A stretch of DNA of 11,038 nucleotides from GCA-2684655 sp051278165 (GCA_051278165.1 JBNMNW010000197.1:1-11038); one strand, 5' to 3'. Shown: positions 1 to 7,155, counted from the first letter of the stretch. Notes: generated from the letters alone by a model not told the origin. A program made the numbers and translations.

Positions 1-280
1 TGCTGCTCGGATCGCTCTCGTCAGCCAGCGTGACGCGGAATACACCCTTGTCATCTTGATCCGAAACGATCAGCCGGCCCTTGGGATCGAAGGCCATCGC
101 GACCCAAGAACCCTGCGACTTCGGCACGGTGTAGAGCAACTCGGCATCAAAGCCTTCGCGCAGGGTGATCTGCGTATCGGCATCGAGCACAAAGGCTGCT
201 TCCTGTTCGTCGGCGGCCGTGCAACCAGATGCGCCATGCGCGACGATCACGAGGAGAATCAGGATCCAAAACTGCTTCAT
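1..280 (-). CDS. PVC-type heme-binding domain protein, N-terminal fragment (truncated by window edge)
   Basis: Reading leftwards from the ATG at 280-278, an uninterrupted frame of 93 codons runs off the left edge. It opens with a signal peptide (MKQFWILILLVIVAHGASGC, residues 1-20) whose end, ASGC, resembles a lipobox, so the product may be a lipoprotein. The mature start contains EGFDAELLYTVP (about residues 48-59), then GSWVAMAFDPKGRLIVSDQ (about 63-81) and GVFRVT. This run is typical of the N-terminal beta-propeller-like module of large planctomycete/verrucomicrobial proteins that usually end in a CxxCH cytochrome-c-like heme domain. That family assignment is from recalled family features; the heme domain itself is outside the window. 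In-frame ATGs at 292 and 289 are alternative starts, and no Shine-Dalgarno separates them. The gene is divergent from the sulfatase, with under 90 bp between starts. The exact substrate or role is unknown. Confidence 0.75.
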   Translation of the reverse strand, partial: MKQFWILILLVIVAHGASGCTAADEQEAAFVLDADTQITLREGFDAELLYTVPKSQGSWVAMAFDPKGRLIVSDQDDKGVFRVTLADESDPSS

Positions 281-367
281 TGCGATCATCATGCGGCAAC
301 GCGTAGTGAAAGCACTGCCAAGAATCGTCACCCTGTCGTCGCAAACCACGCCCAGCTTCCTTTGCTC

Positions 368-1966
368 ATGCCTGCCACCACCACCTGGATTGCAGCGATG
401 ATGTTCGCGCTTGGCTTCGTAGCCCAAGCCACCAGCCAAGAGCTGCCCAACATCATCATCATCTACGCCGACGACCTCGGCTACGGCGACCTGTCGAGCT
501 ACAACCCCGACGCCGCCTACAAGACGCCGCGACTCGATCGCATGGCGGCCGAAGGCATGCGCTTCACCGATGCGCACAGCCCAGCCACGATCTGCTCGCC
601 ATCGCGTTACGGCCTATACTCTGGGCAGATGGTCTGTCGAACGGGACGTCGACCACGTGCGTTCGAAGGACCGGGAGGACCGAGCTTCATCAAGCCCGGT
701 GAACTAACGATCGCGCAGATGCTGCAACAACAGGGCTATCGCACCGGAGTGTTCGGTAAGTGGCACGTTGGCCTGACCTGGCGCGACCAGGAGGGCAAGC
801 GGCTCGGCGGCGGCTTCAAGAACTCGCTGCTGATCGACTACCAGAAGAGCACCCCGCTGATCGATGGTCCCAATGCACTTGGCTTCGACGAGTCATTCAT
901 TACGCCGAACTGCCCCACCACCGACCCACTCTACCTCTACATCGTAAACGGCATGGTGCCGGTGCCCGCGAGCCAACGACACAACCGCAAGCTGCTGCCG
1001 AACCCTGGTGGCAAGTGGCGCTGGGACAACGACGAGGGCTGGATGTCACCTGGTTACCGCTTCGTCGACGCAGACCTGCTGTTTTATGACAAGACGGTGG
1101 CGTTCGTTCGCGAGCATCGCAAGAGCCACCCTAAGCAGCCGTTCTTCGCCGTGTTCTCGACGCAGATCGCGCATGCACCGGTGCTGCCAGCCGAAGAGTT
1201 TCGCGGCAAGACCAAGGCGGGTGCTCGTGGTGACTTTGTGTTCGAACTCGATGCATTGGTCGGTCGCGTGCTCGATGAAGTTGCTGCACTCGGTATCGAC
1301 GACAACACGCTGATCCTGTTCAACTCCGACAACGGCCCCGAAACGCTGCACACCGTGTGGATGCGTCAAGACCACAACCACGATGCCGCCGGTGGCTATC
1401 GGGGCATGAAGCGCGACGGCTGGGAAGGCGGCCATCGCGTGCCATTCATCGCTCGCTGGCCTGGCCGCATTCCTGCAAACCAAGTGTCATCGCAACTGAC
1501 CAACACGACCGACATCTTCGCCACCATTGCGTCCGTCGTCGGATTCGAACTTCCCGACGACGTCGCTGTCGACAGCTTCGACATGCTGCCGGTAATGCTT
1601 GCGACCCAGAAACAAGGAGAGTCAGTGCGACCGCACATGTTGACCCAGAGCTTCCGCGGCGAGTTTCAGCTTCGCATGGGTGATTGGAAGCTGCTGAATC
1701 ATGCGGGCTCGGGCGGCAACAGCTACGACAAAGGTCAACTGCACAAATACCAGCTGGTGGAGTCTGCTCCAGGAGCCGACGGCCAGCTGTTCGATCTTGG
1801 TAAGGATCCGGGCGAGACCAAGAACCTATTTGTTGCCGAAGTCGACCGCCGCTTGGCCATGCAGACAAGACTAGCGGAACTCACCGCTCCAACCGGCGGG
1901 CGCACGGCACGGCTAGGCAGGAAGCCGGTGGGCATCGAGAACATCCCCCGCCTAGACCAGCGCTAG
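368..1966 (+). CDS. Secreted type I sulfatase (arylsulfatase family, formylglycine-dependent)
   Basis: Hydrolyses sulfate esters in the periplasm or outside the cell, probably on sulfated polysaccharides or aryl sulfates; the substrate cannot be read from sequence. I chose the ATG at 368 (532 aa) because it begins a signal peptide (residues 1 to about 24) directly before the conserved start LPNIIIIYADDLGYGDL. The frame is open upstream to 56, but that stretch overlaps the opposite-strand heme-protein gene and is not protein-like. Active-site elements are present: metal ligands Asp35-Asp36; the sulfatase signature CSPSR at 76-80, with Cys76 the residue converted to formylglycine; GKWHVG at 130-135; IAHAP with His269; NSDNG at 319-323 supplying further metal ligands; and a Lys348 region followed by WEGGHRVPF. 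The Cys-type signature needs a formylglycine-generating enzyme elsewhere in the genome. The length is normal for the family and the gene seems intact. It appears monocistronic, converging on the FG-GAP gene. Confidence 0.95.
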   Translation: MPATTTWIAAMMFALGFVAQATSQELPNIIIIYADDLGYGDLSSYNPDAAYKTPRLDRMAAEGMRFTDAHSPATICSPSRYGLYSGQMVCRTGRRPRAFEGPGGPSFIKPGELTIAQMLQQQGYRTGVFGKWHVGLTWRDQEGKRLGGGFKNSLLIDYQKSTPLIDGPNALGFDESFITPNCPTTDPLYLYIVNGMVPVPASQRHNRKLLPNPGGKWRWDNDEGWMSPGYRFVDADLLFYDKTVAFVREHRKSHPKQPFFAVFSTQIAHAPVLPAEEFRGKTKAGARGDFVFELDALVGRVLDEVAALGIDDNTLILFNSDNGPETLHTVWMRQDHNHDAAGGYRGMKRDGWEGGHRVPFIARWPGRIPANQVSSQLTNTTDIFATIASVVGFELPDDVAVDSFDMLPVMLATQKQGESVRPHMLTQSFRGEFQLRMGDWKLLNHAGSGGNSYDKGQLHKYQLVESAPGADGQLFDLGKDPGETKNLFVAEVDRRLAMQTRLAELTAPTGGRTARLGRKPVGIENIPRLDQR

Positions 1967-1970
1967 GCGG
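1948..1970 (+). terminator. Perfect inverted repeat over the sulfatase stop codon, possible terminator hairpin
   Basis: CCGCCTAG (1948-1955) and CTAGGCGG (1963-1970) are perfect inverse complements around a 7-nt loop (ACCAGCG). The stop codon TAG at 1964-1966 lies inside the right arm. A GC-rich 8-bp stem at the very end of a gene that faces a convergent neighbour suggests a transcription-ending or 3'-stabilising hairpin. There is no run of T directly after it, so it is not a classical intrinsic terminator. Being symmetric, it could act on either strand. Confidence 0.4.
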
Positions 1971-2043
1971 ATCGTGCTCGGGGTTTGCGATGAGCCGACG
2001 GCGCACTCTGAAGGTCTACGCAAGCAAATAACCACGTAACCAA

Positions 2044-2598
2044 CTACTGAATCGTCGTCGACATCATCGGCGTCAACCGCAAGCCAAGCGGGCCTGTGAC
2101 TTCTTGCAGCAACGCCTGCGCATGCAACTCAAGACCAACGAGTCCTTGGGGCGCGGCACCAAGCAGCTCAGTGAACGAACCGGTGCCATCATTAAGCAGC
2201 ACACGATCTAAGCTATTCGGGGAGCCGCCAACAAACAGATCTACGTCGCCGTCCTCCTCCACATCTCCGAACGAACACGAAGCAGGGGTCGTCGGCAGCA
2301 CCGGCAGAGGCGTGGCCGTGATGTCGGTGAAGACCATGCCACCATCGTTGCGCCACAGCCACGGCGGACCTTCAGGGATGGCCAGATCGAGATCGCCATC
2401 GATCTCGCCAACATCGTTCTCCCCAACATCGTTCTCGCCAACATCGATCTCGCCAACATCGATGGTGTTGACTCCATTCGTCAAACTGGCCGGCAGCGTC
2501 ACCAGCTCGAACTGCGTCGCTTGGGCGCGCAGCGAAGAACCGATCACCGCAACAGCCATGAAACCTGCGAGGACAGCGGCTACGTGAGGGGCGCGCAT
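2044..2598 (-). CDS. Short secreted FG-GAP/VCBS-repeat protein, possibly truncated
   Basis: The product is 184 aa from the ATG at 2598-2596, chosen because it starts a signal peptide (MRAPHVAAVLAGFMAVAVIG to about residue 26, ending LRAQA); an in-frame ATG at 2649 only adds 17 poorly structured residues. The mature part holds two repeat units typical of FG-GAP/VCBS beta-propeller blades. The first is IDGDLDLAIPEG then LWRNDGGMVFTDIT (about 66-93). The second is FGDVEEDGDVDLFVGG then RVLLNDGTGSFTE (about 110-144). The D-x-E-x-D-G-x-x-D pattern in the second resembles the calcium loop of such blades; the first is shortened (EIDGDLDLA). Proteins of this kind normally carry many blades and several hundred residues, so two blades is very short. 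After residue 144 the similarity ends, and the C-terminus reads through unrelated-looking sequence to a TAG. Residues 47-66 are four copies of DVGE[I/N] from a 15-bp DNA repeat. Role unknown; such proteins are typically exported and surface-associated. Confidence 0.7.
   Translation of the reverse strand: MRAPHVAAVLAGFMAVAVIGSSLRAQATQFELVTLPASLTNGVNTIDVGEIDVGENDVGENDVGEIDGDLDLAIPEGPPWLWRNDGGMVFTDITATPLPVLPTTPASCSFGDVEEDGDVDLFVGGSPNSLDRVLLNDGTGSFTELLGAAPQGLVGLELHAQALLQEVTGPLGLRLTPMMSTTIQ
2401..2460 (-). repeat. Four tandem 15-bp repeats coding DVGE[I/N] in the FG-GAP gene
   Basis: Plus-strand units start at 2401, 2416, 2431 and 2446. The first and fourth are GATCTCGCCAACATC; the second and third begin GTTCTC, and the second also carries CCCC in place of CGCC. 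On the coding strand each unit reads Asp-Val-Gly-Glu-Ile/Asn in frame. The array sits immediately before the first calcium-loop-like blade and looks like slippage-type expansion of an acidic D-V-G-E segment. Confidence 0.9.
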
Positions 2599-2710
2599 GT
2601 GCCGCAGTCTACTGCCGAGGCGCAACACTTGCTCTTGGTGCCACAACAATGAGGCAGCGACTAGCGGCCAATAACCCGCCTGGAACCCTCACAGTGGCAA
2701 ATTCACACAC

Positions 2711-2732
2711 GTGCATTTGCACCGACCGCGGT
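2711..2732 (+). promoter_or_regulatory. Two adjacent dyads in a divergent intergenic region, possible operator
   Basis: GTGCA-TT-TGCAC (2711-2722) is a perfect dyad with a 2-nt centre, and ACCGCGGT (2725-2732) is a perfect 8-bp palindrome. Both lie 17-38 bp before the TTG start of the membrane-protein gene, in the gap shared with the divergent FG-GAP gene. Centres this short fit a dimeric DNA-binding protein site better than an RNA hairpin. No regulator is encoded nearby and short dyads occur by chance in GC-rich DNA, so this is tentative. Confidence 0.2.
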
Positions 2733-2748
2733 TACACACTTCCCCAGT

Positions 2749-4095
2749 TTGACAGACACTCCCGTCAGTTCCCGCCGCGTGCTCGCACTATGGTGGCCGC
2801 TCGCCAGCAGCTGGCTGCTCATGGGTGTCGAGATGCCAATGCTCGCGGTCGCCATGACCCGTATGCCCGGTGGCGATCCGCACCTGGCAGCACTGGGCGC
2901 GCTGGTTTATCCGCTGTCCATATTGATCGAAGCGCCGATCATCATGTTGCTGGCTGCATCGACGGCACTGGTTCGCAACCTCGACATTCATGAGCAACTG
3001 CGGCGCTTCGCTCACGTGTCGGCTGCCGTGCTCACGGTCATCCACATGCTGGTCGCGTTTACGCCGGCATTCGACTTCATCGCGCTCGACTTGATTGGCG
3101 TGCCCAACGCCATCGTCGAACCCGGTCGCATCGGCATGCAGATCATGACGCCGTGGACCTGGTCGATTGCCTACCGCCGCTTCCAGCAGGGTGTTTTGAT
3201 CCGATGCGAGCAATCCAAGCTCGTCGTGTATGGCACCATGATTCGCCTATTAGCGAACGTCTTGGTGCTTGCCGTTGGCCTCTCGGTCGGCACCTGGTCA
3301 GGCATTGTAGTCGGCACTATCGGCATCGTCTGCGGCGTTATTGCAGAAGCCATTTGGGCTGGCTGGTGCTTCCATCGGTTCGCCAAACCCAAGCTTCGAG
3401 CGCAACAACTTGGGCGGCAACAGCTCGATGCAAGCCACGTTGAGGCCCCACTGGCGTGGCCTAAGTTCGCGGCATTCTATATCCCGTTGGCATTCACGCC
3501 GCTGATCACCATCGTCATCCAACCGATCGGTTCTTGGGCGATGAGTAAGATGCCCAACCCGCTGATGTCACTCGCGGCATGGCCAGCGGTCTATGGCCTG
3601 GTCTTTTTGACCAGAACCGCTGGCTACGCGTTCAACGAAGTGGTCGTGGCCTTGGCCGGCAAACCCGGCGGCCACCAATCGCTGCGCCGATGTGGCTATG
3701 GCATTGCGGCAGTTACGACCATAGTGATGTTGCTGTTGGCGACTACGCCGCTCGGCGAATGGTGGTTCGGCACAGTGACCGGCCTGTCACCAGAATTGAC
3801 CGCCCTCGCCAGCGCGTCGTTGCTGTTTGCAGTCTTGATGCCCGGCTATGCCGTCGCGCAGAACTACCACCAAGGCCTGCTGGTGCACAACCATCGCACG
3901 CGGCCGATCACCGAGGCCGTCGTGCTCTACCTCGTGATCTGCTCCATCTGCCTGGTCATCGGCGTCGAGTATCTGCAGGACGTGCAAGGCATCCAGGTGG
4001 CGCTGGGGTCGTTCACGATTGCCGGGCTCATGCAAACGGCGTGGCTGTTACTGCGACGGCGGGGTATGCCGCAGCAGGAAATCACGGCCGGCTAA
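2749..4095 (+). CDS. Multi-pass membrane protein, MOP superfamily (MATE/ANKH-like transporter)
   Basis: A 448-aa integral membrane protein with roughly 10-12 hydrophobic segments and no large soluble domain. The two halves can be aligned by eye. WWPLA (15-19) matches YIPLA (244-248). AMTRMPGGDPHLAALGALVY (35-54) matches AMSKMPNPLMSLAAWPAVYG (264-283). LRRF (84-87) matches LRRC (312-315). RRFQQGVLIR (143-152) matches QNYHQGLLVH (371-380). Such a pseudo-twofold repeat is characteristic of the MOP superfamily (MATE exporters, flippases). The opening WWPLA and the LIGV...RI stretch (115-128) recall the C-terminal half of animal ANKH, but from memory only. The likely role is export of a small organic solute or ion; the substrate is unknown. 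The start is a TTG at 2749; a GTG at 2779 and an ATG at 2821 are alternatives, and no Shine-Dalgarno is evident. The gene stands alone and converges on the phosphatase gene. Confidence 0.7.
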   Translation: MTDTPVSSRRVLALWWPLASSWLLMGVEMPMLAVAMTRMPGGDPHLAALGALVYPLSILIEAPIIMLLAASTALVRNLDIHEQLRRFAHVSAAVLTVIHMLVAFTPAFDFIALDLIGVPNAIVEPGRIGMQIMTPWTWSIAYRRFQQGVLIRCEQSKLVVYGTMIRLLANVLVLAVGLSVGTWSGIVVGTIGIVCGVIAEAIWAGWCFHRFAKPKLRAQQLGRQQLDASHVEAPLAWPKFAAFYIPLAFTPLITIVIQPIGSWAMSKMPNPLMSLAAWPAVYGLVFLTRTAGYAFNEVVVALAGKPGGHQSLRRCGYGIAAVTTIVMLLLATTPLGEWWFGTVTGLSPELTALASASLLFAVLMPGYAVAQNYHQGLLVHNHRTRPITEAVVLYLVICSICLVIGVEYLQDVQGIQVALGSFTIAGLMQTAWLLLRRRGMPQQEITAG

Positions 4096-4119
4096 GAACC
4101 GCCAATCGGACCAGCAGTT

Positions 4120-4146
4120 TAGGTCACGCCCGCAGCTGCAGACCTA
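4120..4146. terminator. Weak inverted repeat between convergent genes
   Basis: TAGGTC (4120-4125) and GACCTA (4141-4146) are inverse complements separated by 15 nt that themselves include the palindrome GCAGCTGC (4132-4139). It lies 25 bp past the stop of the membrane-protein gene. There is no T tract. It could end transcription of the plus-strand gene, but the stem is short. Confidence 0.2.
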
Positions 4147-4170
4147 CCTGGAATGCTCCTGTGCCCAGCA

Positions 4171-4183
4171 GCGCGATTCGCGC
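4171..4183 (-). terminator. GC hairpin just after the phosphatase stop codon
   Basis: GCGCG (4171-4175) and CGCGC (4179-4183) pair perfectly around a 3-nt loop. The hairpin starts 10 nt past the TAA stop (4196-4194) of the minus-strand phosphatase gene. The all-GC stem and its position suggest a terminator or 3'-end stabiliser for the phosphatase transcript. A U-rich tail is missing, so intrinsic termination is not proven. Confidence 0.35.
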
Positions 4184-4193
4184 ACCTCGCTGA

Positions 4194-5810
4194 TTACTTC
4201 AGCGTGATCGTGCGCGGCCAGCCGACGAACTGCTTCGCGTCGTCCTTGGTCACGTCGGCATACCGTGGCCAGCATTCAAACGTGACCGCGTTGTTCTGCT
4301 TATCGAACCGGATCAAGCCATAGCCGGCGCCGTGCGAGTCCGCCTCGGGATTGGCGTAGGCATGCATGGTGACCTTGTTGGCTAGACCATCAAGGTAGTC
4401 GCCGGTCCACGGCAGCACACTCTTCGGGTCGCGGGCACCACCGGCAACCTCGCCTTCGGGCCACCACCAGCGACTGTAGATTGAGTTCACGATCGCGGGC
4501 ACAACGAACGCCCACGGTCCATCGCGATACTCATCGATGCCGTGTTGGATCAACGTCGCTAGGTGTTGGTCGCCGGCGATGTGCACCGCGTTCGCCGCAC
4601 GGATCAAGCGCAGCGCGTCGTTGCGTCCACTCTGCGGCCAACCATTGGAGTCGAGGTCGGCGTGCAGGCGATTCTGCTTCGAGCCGTGCAGATGGGCGCC
4701 GCCACAGAACCCGGTTTGCGACAACACCGCGCGCATCGCGATACCGTCCTTGGGCTTGCCCCAGGTTGCCAAGAACTTGTGCTGCCGCTCGCCGAGCAGC
4801 ACGAGACCTTCGAGGTCGATACTCTTCGGATCGTAGTCGGGGTTGGTGATGTGGTCCGGCCGCGGCCCTTGCTTCGGAATCGTGCCGGCAGGCCCCGTCT
4901 TCCACTTGCGGTCTTCAAGGATCGCGAAGCTGATGCCGCCGAGCACATACTCGGTGAAGTAGACGCCAATGCCCTGAGCGATCGGTGCCGGATCAACCGG
5001 GTCCGGCAGGTGCGCGGTCTGGCCGCGCTCAACCATGCGCACGTATTCCGGATGATGCATGTAGCCACCGTCAGCACCACCACCGAGCTTGCTGACGGCG
5101 CCAGCTTCCCCCCAAAGGTTGGCGTGACCAACGTCGTGGTCGTCCGGGATCGTGATGCACGGGCGATCGCGGAACGCATCGCGAAACTGCAGACCAAACT
5201 TGAGCCACGCCGCCGTGTGCTGGGCGTGGTCGTAGCTTTGGTCGCCGGCAAAGAACAGCAGGTCGGGATCCTGATGGCGAAGATTGCGAACGAAGTTCGG
5301 GCGCATGCCGCGGTCCTTCTTCGAATTGCACGACAACGCCGCGATCACGATCTCGTTCTGGTCGGGTGCCTTGCGCACCAAGCCTTCGAACATCGCGTCC
5401 TTGCCGTGTCGCAGCCGATAGCGCACATCCTTCGAAGCATCCCAGCCGTCGACGCGAAAGCACGTGGCCCAGCCCAAGTCGTTGACCTTCTGCCGCTTCA
5501 ACTCCAGCCACTTGCCGGCCTGCTCGACCTCCAAGCGCACCGTGCGATCTTCCTTGGGATACAGCGGGAACAACTGCGCCGTCATCTTCAATGCGCCGTT
5601 GTGCACCGTGTAGATGCCGAATGCTACGACCTGATCGCGCGGCACGAACACATCGACGATCGGCGACTTCTTGCGGTTCCACCAATCGTTGACGCACACC
5701 GAATCGAGCTTTTTGCCGAACGGTGCGATGACCGGTGGATCGCCGTGTTGGCCGCAAAGCGAGGTCGCGGACAGTAGCAGGGCAAGAACGGAGAGCTTGG
5801 TAACACGCAT
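4194..5810 (-). CDS. Secreted PhoD-like alkaline phosphatase/phosphodiesterase (metallophosphatase superfamily)
   Basis: Predicted exported hydrolase of phosphate mono- or diesters, 538 aa. The ATG at 5810-5808 starts a clear signal peptide (MRVTKLSVLALLLSATSLCG, residues 1-20); an in-frame ATG at 5846 would add a charged stretch before it and is less likely. An N-terminal beta-sandwich-like part precedes the catalytic domain. Metal-site motifs of PhoD-type enzymes follow: ALSCN (158-162), LLFFAGDQSYDH with Gly189-Asp190, IPDDHDVGHANLWGE with the DDHD at 223-226, a long insert, RAVLSQTGF (360-368), and HIAGDQHL with the GDxH-type motif at 413-416. The Trp-rich SRWWWP (446-451) and the closing GYGLIRFDKQNNAVTFECW stretch also fit planctomycete PhoD-like proteins. 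All expected motif positions are filled and no frameshift is seen. It lies 53 bp downstream of the unknown secreted-protein gene on the same strand, so co-transcription is likely. No pho-box was recognised. Substrate unknown. Confidence 0.9.
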   Translation of the reverse strand: MRVTKLSVLALLLSATSLCGQHGDPPVIAPFGKKLDSVCVNDWWNRKKSPIVDVFVPRDQVVAFGIYTVHNGALKMTAQLFPLYPKEDRTVRLEVEQAGKWLELKRQKVNDLGWATCFRVDGWDASKDVRYRLRHGKDAMFEGLVRKAPDQNEIVIAALSCNSKKDRGMRPNFVRNLRHQDPDLLFFAGDQSYDHAQHTAAWLKFGLQFRDAFRDRPCITIPDDHDVGHANLWGEAGAVSKLGGGADGGYMHHPEYVRMVERGQTAHLPDPVDPAPIAQGIGVYFTEYVLGGISFAILEDRKWKTGPAGTIPKQGPRPDHITNPDYDPKSIDLEGLVLLGERQHKFLATWGKPKDGIAMRAVLSQTGFCGGAHLHGSKQNRLHADLDSNGWPQSGRNDALRLIRAANAVHIAGDQHLATLIQHGIDEYRDGPWAFVVPAIVNSIYSRWWWPEGEVAGGARDPKSVLPWTGDYLDGLANKVTMHAYANPEADSHGAGYGLIRFDKQNNAVTFECWPRYADVTKDDAKQFVGWPRTITLK

Positions 5811-5863
5811 CGACCGCAGTGTAGATCGCCGGGGCACCGCGCCCATACCGCCAATTGCCGGTT

Positions 5864-7150
5864 TCAGCGGCCGCTGCCAGACTCAGCGGACGGATCTTCT
5901 TTGGCCGATGCCGGTAAGTCAGTCGCCAGGTCGGTCGCCAGGTCATAGCTCCAAGCGCGCCCAAAGGCCAAACGAACCGCGATGTTGCGCTGCGAGCCAT
6001 CGAGCGCACCACCAGTAATCTGCGCGCTCGCCTCGCGATCGGCGGCGCGCAACGCACGCGTCGGCGCCAGCGTTACCGGCACGGGTCGCACGTTGCCAAA
6101 CTGGAACAGAGCCGCCTCAGACCGCGCCAACAGCACTGCGAGTGCCTGCAGGTCGAGATGCTCGGACGGCACCGCCGTCTTCGAGTCGAACGCGGCATAA
6201 GCCGCGCTCGCAAGGCCGCCACCAGACAAACCAAACCGAGCGATGCTCTCGCGCCCGACGAAATACAATGACCGCCAACCATCCGTATGCATGGCAGCGA
6301 TGCGCCCCGCAACCAACAGCGCCTCGGGACCAGCTTCTAGCCAGGTCACGCGCGGCGTGTTGTTGAAGAGCTTGACGCGGTCCTTCTGCAACTGCTCTTC
6401 CAGGTGGCCAATGAGACGCTCAGACTCCTTGCCACCCGGCGTGAACGTCTTGAGACGCTGCATGAGCTGATGCTGGCCGCAACGCCGCTCGTCACAAACG
6501 ACGCCGACACCAGGAACCAACCACAAATCGCGAAGGAACGGTTCGCTGCCATCCTGCTCCGAGCGAATGCGAATGTGTTCGGCCTTGAACTTGCCCGCTG
6601 GCACATCGATTGACTCGTTACCGAGCGACTCCGCCCGGTGATGCCACTCACCGACACCAGACTCCCCCGCTCGATTGCCGCTGCCCAAGTCCGCTCCCAG
6701 CAACGGGCCGAGCCACTGCCATTGCTGTGGTCTGACGGCGTCCAGCTTGTTGCGATGCCAGATCTGCATCGGGGCTGCTGCTGCATGCAACGACCCGCGC
6801 CGCAGCATCGACTTGATCGCATGCTGCAAGACTTGATCGCCGGTCACCGACCACAGTTCGAACGTCGTGATGCCCTGTTCGCCGCGGCCGACACGAAGCT
6901 GATGAAGCTCGGTTCCGTCCGGCATGTGCGCCGTGCTCTCGGCGGTCACCGTGTATAAAGACGGCTCGCCCGCCGCTGGCTGCTCGGGGCTGGTCTGGGT
7001 CACGAGGTACTGCCAAGAAGCACCCGCGCGCAGCCAACTCGCACCTACAACGGCGGGGCCTTGCTCGGTCTGCGTCGCCTGCGCCGATGCGATCGAGCAA
7101 AGGGTCACCAGAGCGGCGGTCAGGGCAACGAAACTTCGATTGGCTTGCAT
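5864..7150 (-). CDS. Secreted protein of unknown function
   Basis: A 428-aa product that I do not recognise. The ATG at 7150-7148 is chosen because a Shine-Dalgarno-like AGAAGGGA lies 5 nt before it and it begins a textbook signal peptide (MQANRSFVALTAALVTLCSI to about residue 25, ending ASAQA). The N-terminal half contains a segment with ESIDVPAGKFKAEHIRIRS (179-197) and LRDLWLVPGVGVV (206-218). A 'V-PAG-F-A' strand followed by 'D-W-PGVG-V' recalls lipocalin-like or DUF3108-like exported proteins, which is only a fold-level suggestion. Two cysteines (219 and 224, VVCDERRC) follow at once and might form a disulfide. The C-terminal half (from about 240) is alanine/leucine-rich with no motif I can name. 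The tail has DLAT DLAT DL from two 12-bp DNA repeats (5922-5945) and ends in a charged, disordered-looking stretch. As first gene upstream of the PhoD-like phosphatase, it may act with it, but nothing in the sequence shows how. Confidence 0.75.
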   Translation of the reverse strand: MQANRSFVALTAALVTLCSIASAQATQTEQGPAVVGASWLRAGASWQYLVTQTSPEQPAAGEPSLYTVTAESTAHMPDGTELHQLRVGRGEQGITTFELWSVTGDQVLQHAIKSMLRRGSLHAAAAPMQIWHRNKLDAVRPQQWQWLGPLLGADLGSGNRAGESGVGEWHHRAESLGNESIDVPAGKFKAEHIRIRSEQDGSEPFLRDLWLVPGVGVVCDERRCGQHQLMQRLKTFTPGGKESERLIGHLEEQLQKDRVKLFNNTPRVTWLEAGPEALLVAGRIAAMHTDGWRSLYFVGRESIARFGLSGGGLASAAYAAFDSKTAVPSEHLDLQALAVLLARSEAALFQFGNVRPVPVTLAPTRALRAADREASAQITGGALDGSQRNIAVRLAFGRAWSYDLATDLATDLPASAKEDPSAESGSGR

Positions 7151-7155
7151 ACGGA

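Noticed and set aside
56..367. N-terminal extension of the sulfatase frame up to an ATG at 56
   Set aside because: It overlaps the opposite-strand heme-protein gene, has no sulfatase likeness, and would bury the signal peptide that begins at 368.
2749..2754. TTGACA as a consensus -35 promoter box
   Set aside because: No TATAAT-like hexamer follows at 16-18 bp (the position reads CCGCCG), and the hexamer coincides with the first codons of the membrane-protein gene.
4563..5777. A 404-codon open frame on the plus strand, antisense to the PhoD-like phosphatase
   Set aside because: It lies wholly within a gene whose protein has a signal peptide and complete metallophosphatase motifs. The antisense translation is rich in Arg, Ala and Val with no domain, as expected from mirrored codon bias in GC-rich DNA.
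5071..6057. A 328-codon minus-strand frame across the phosphatase start and the end of the unknown gene
   Set aside because: Shifted-frame shadow: Arg/Ala-rich, no motifs, and it conflicts with two well-supported genes.
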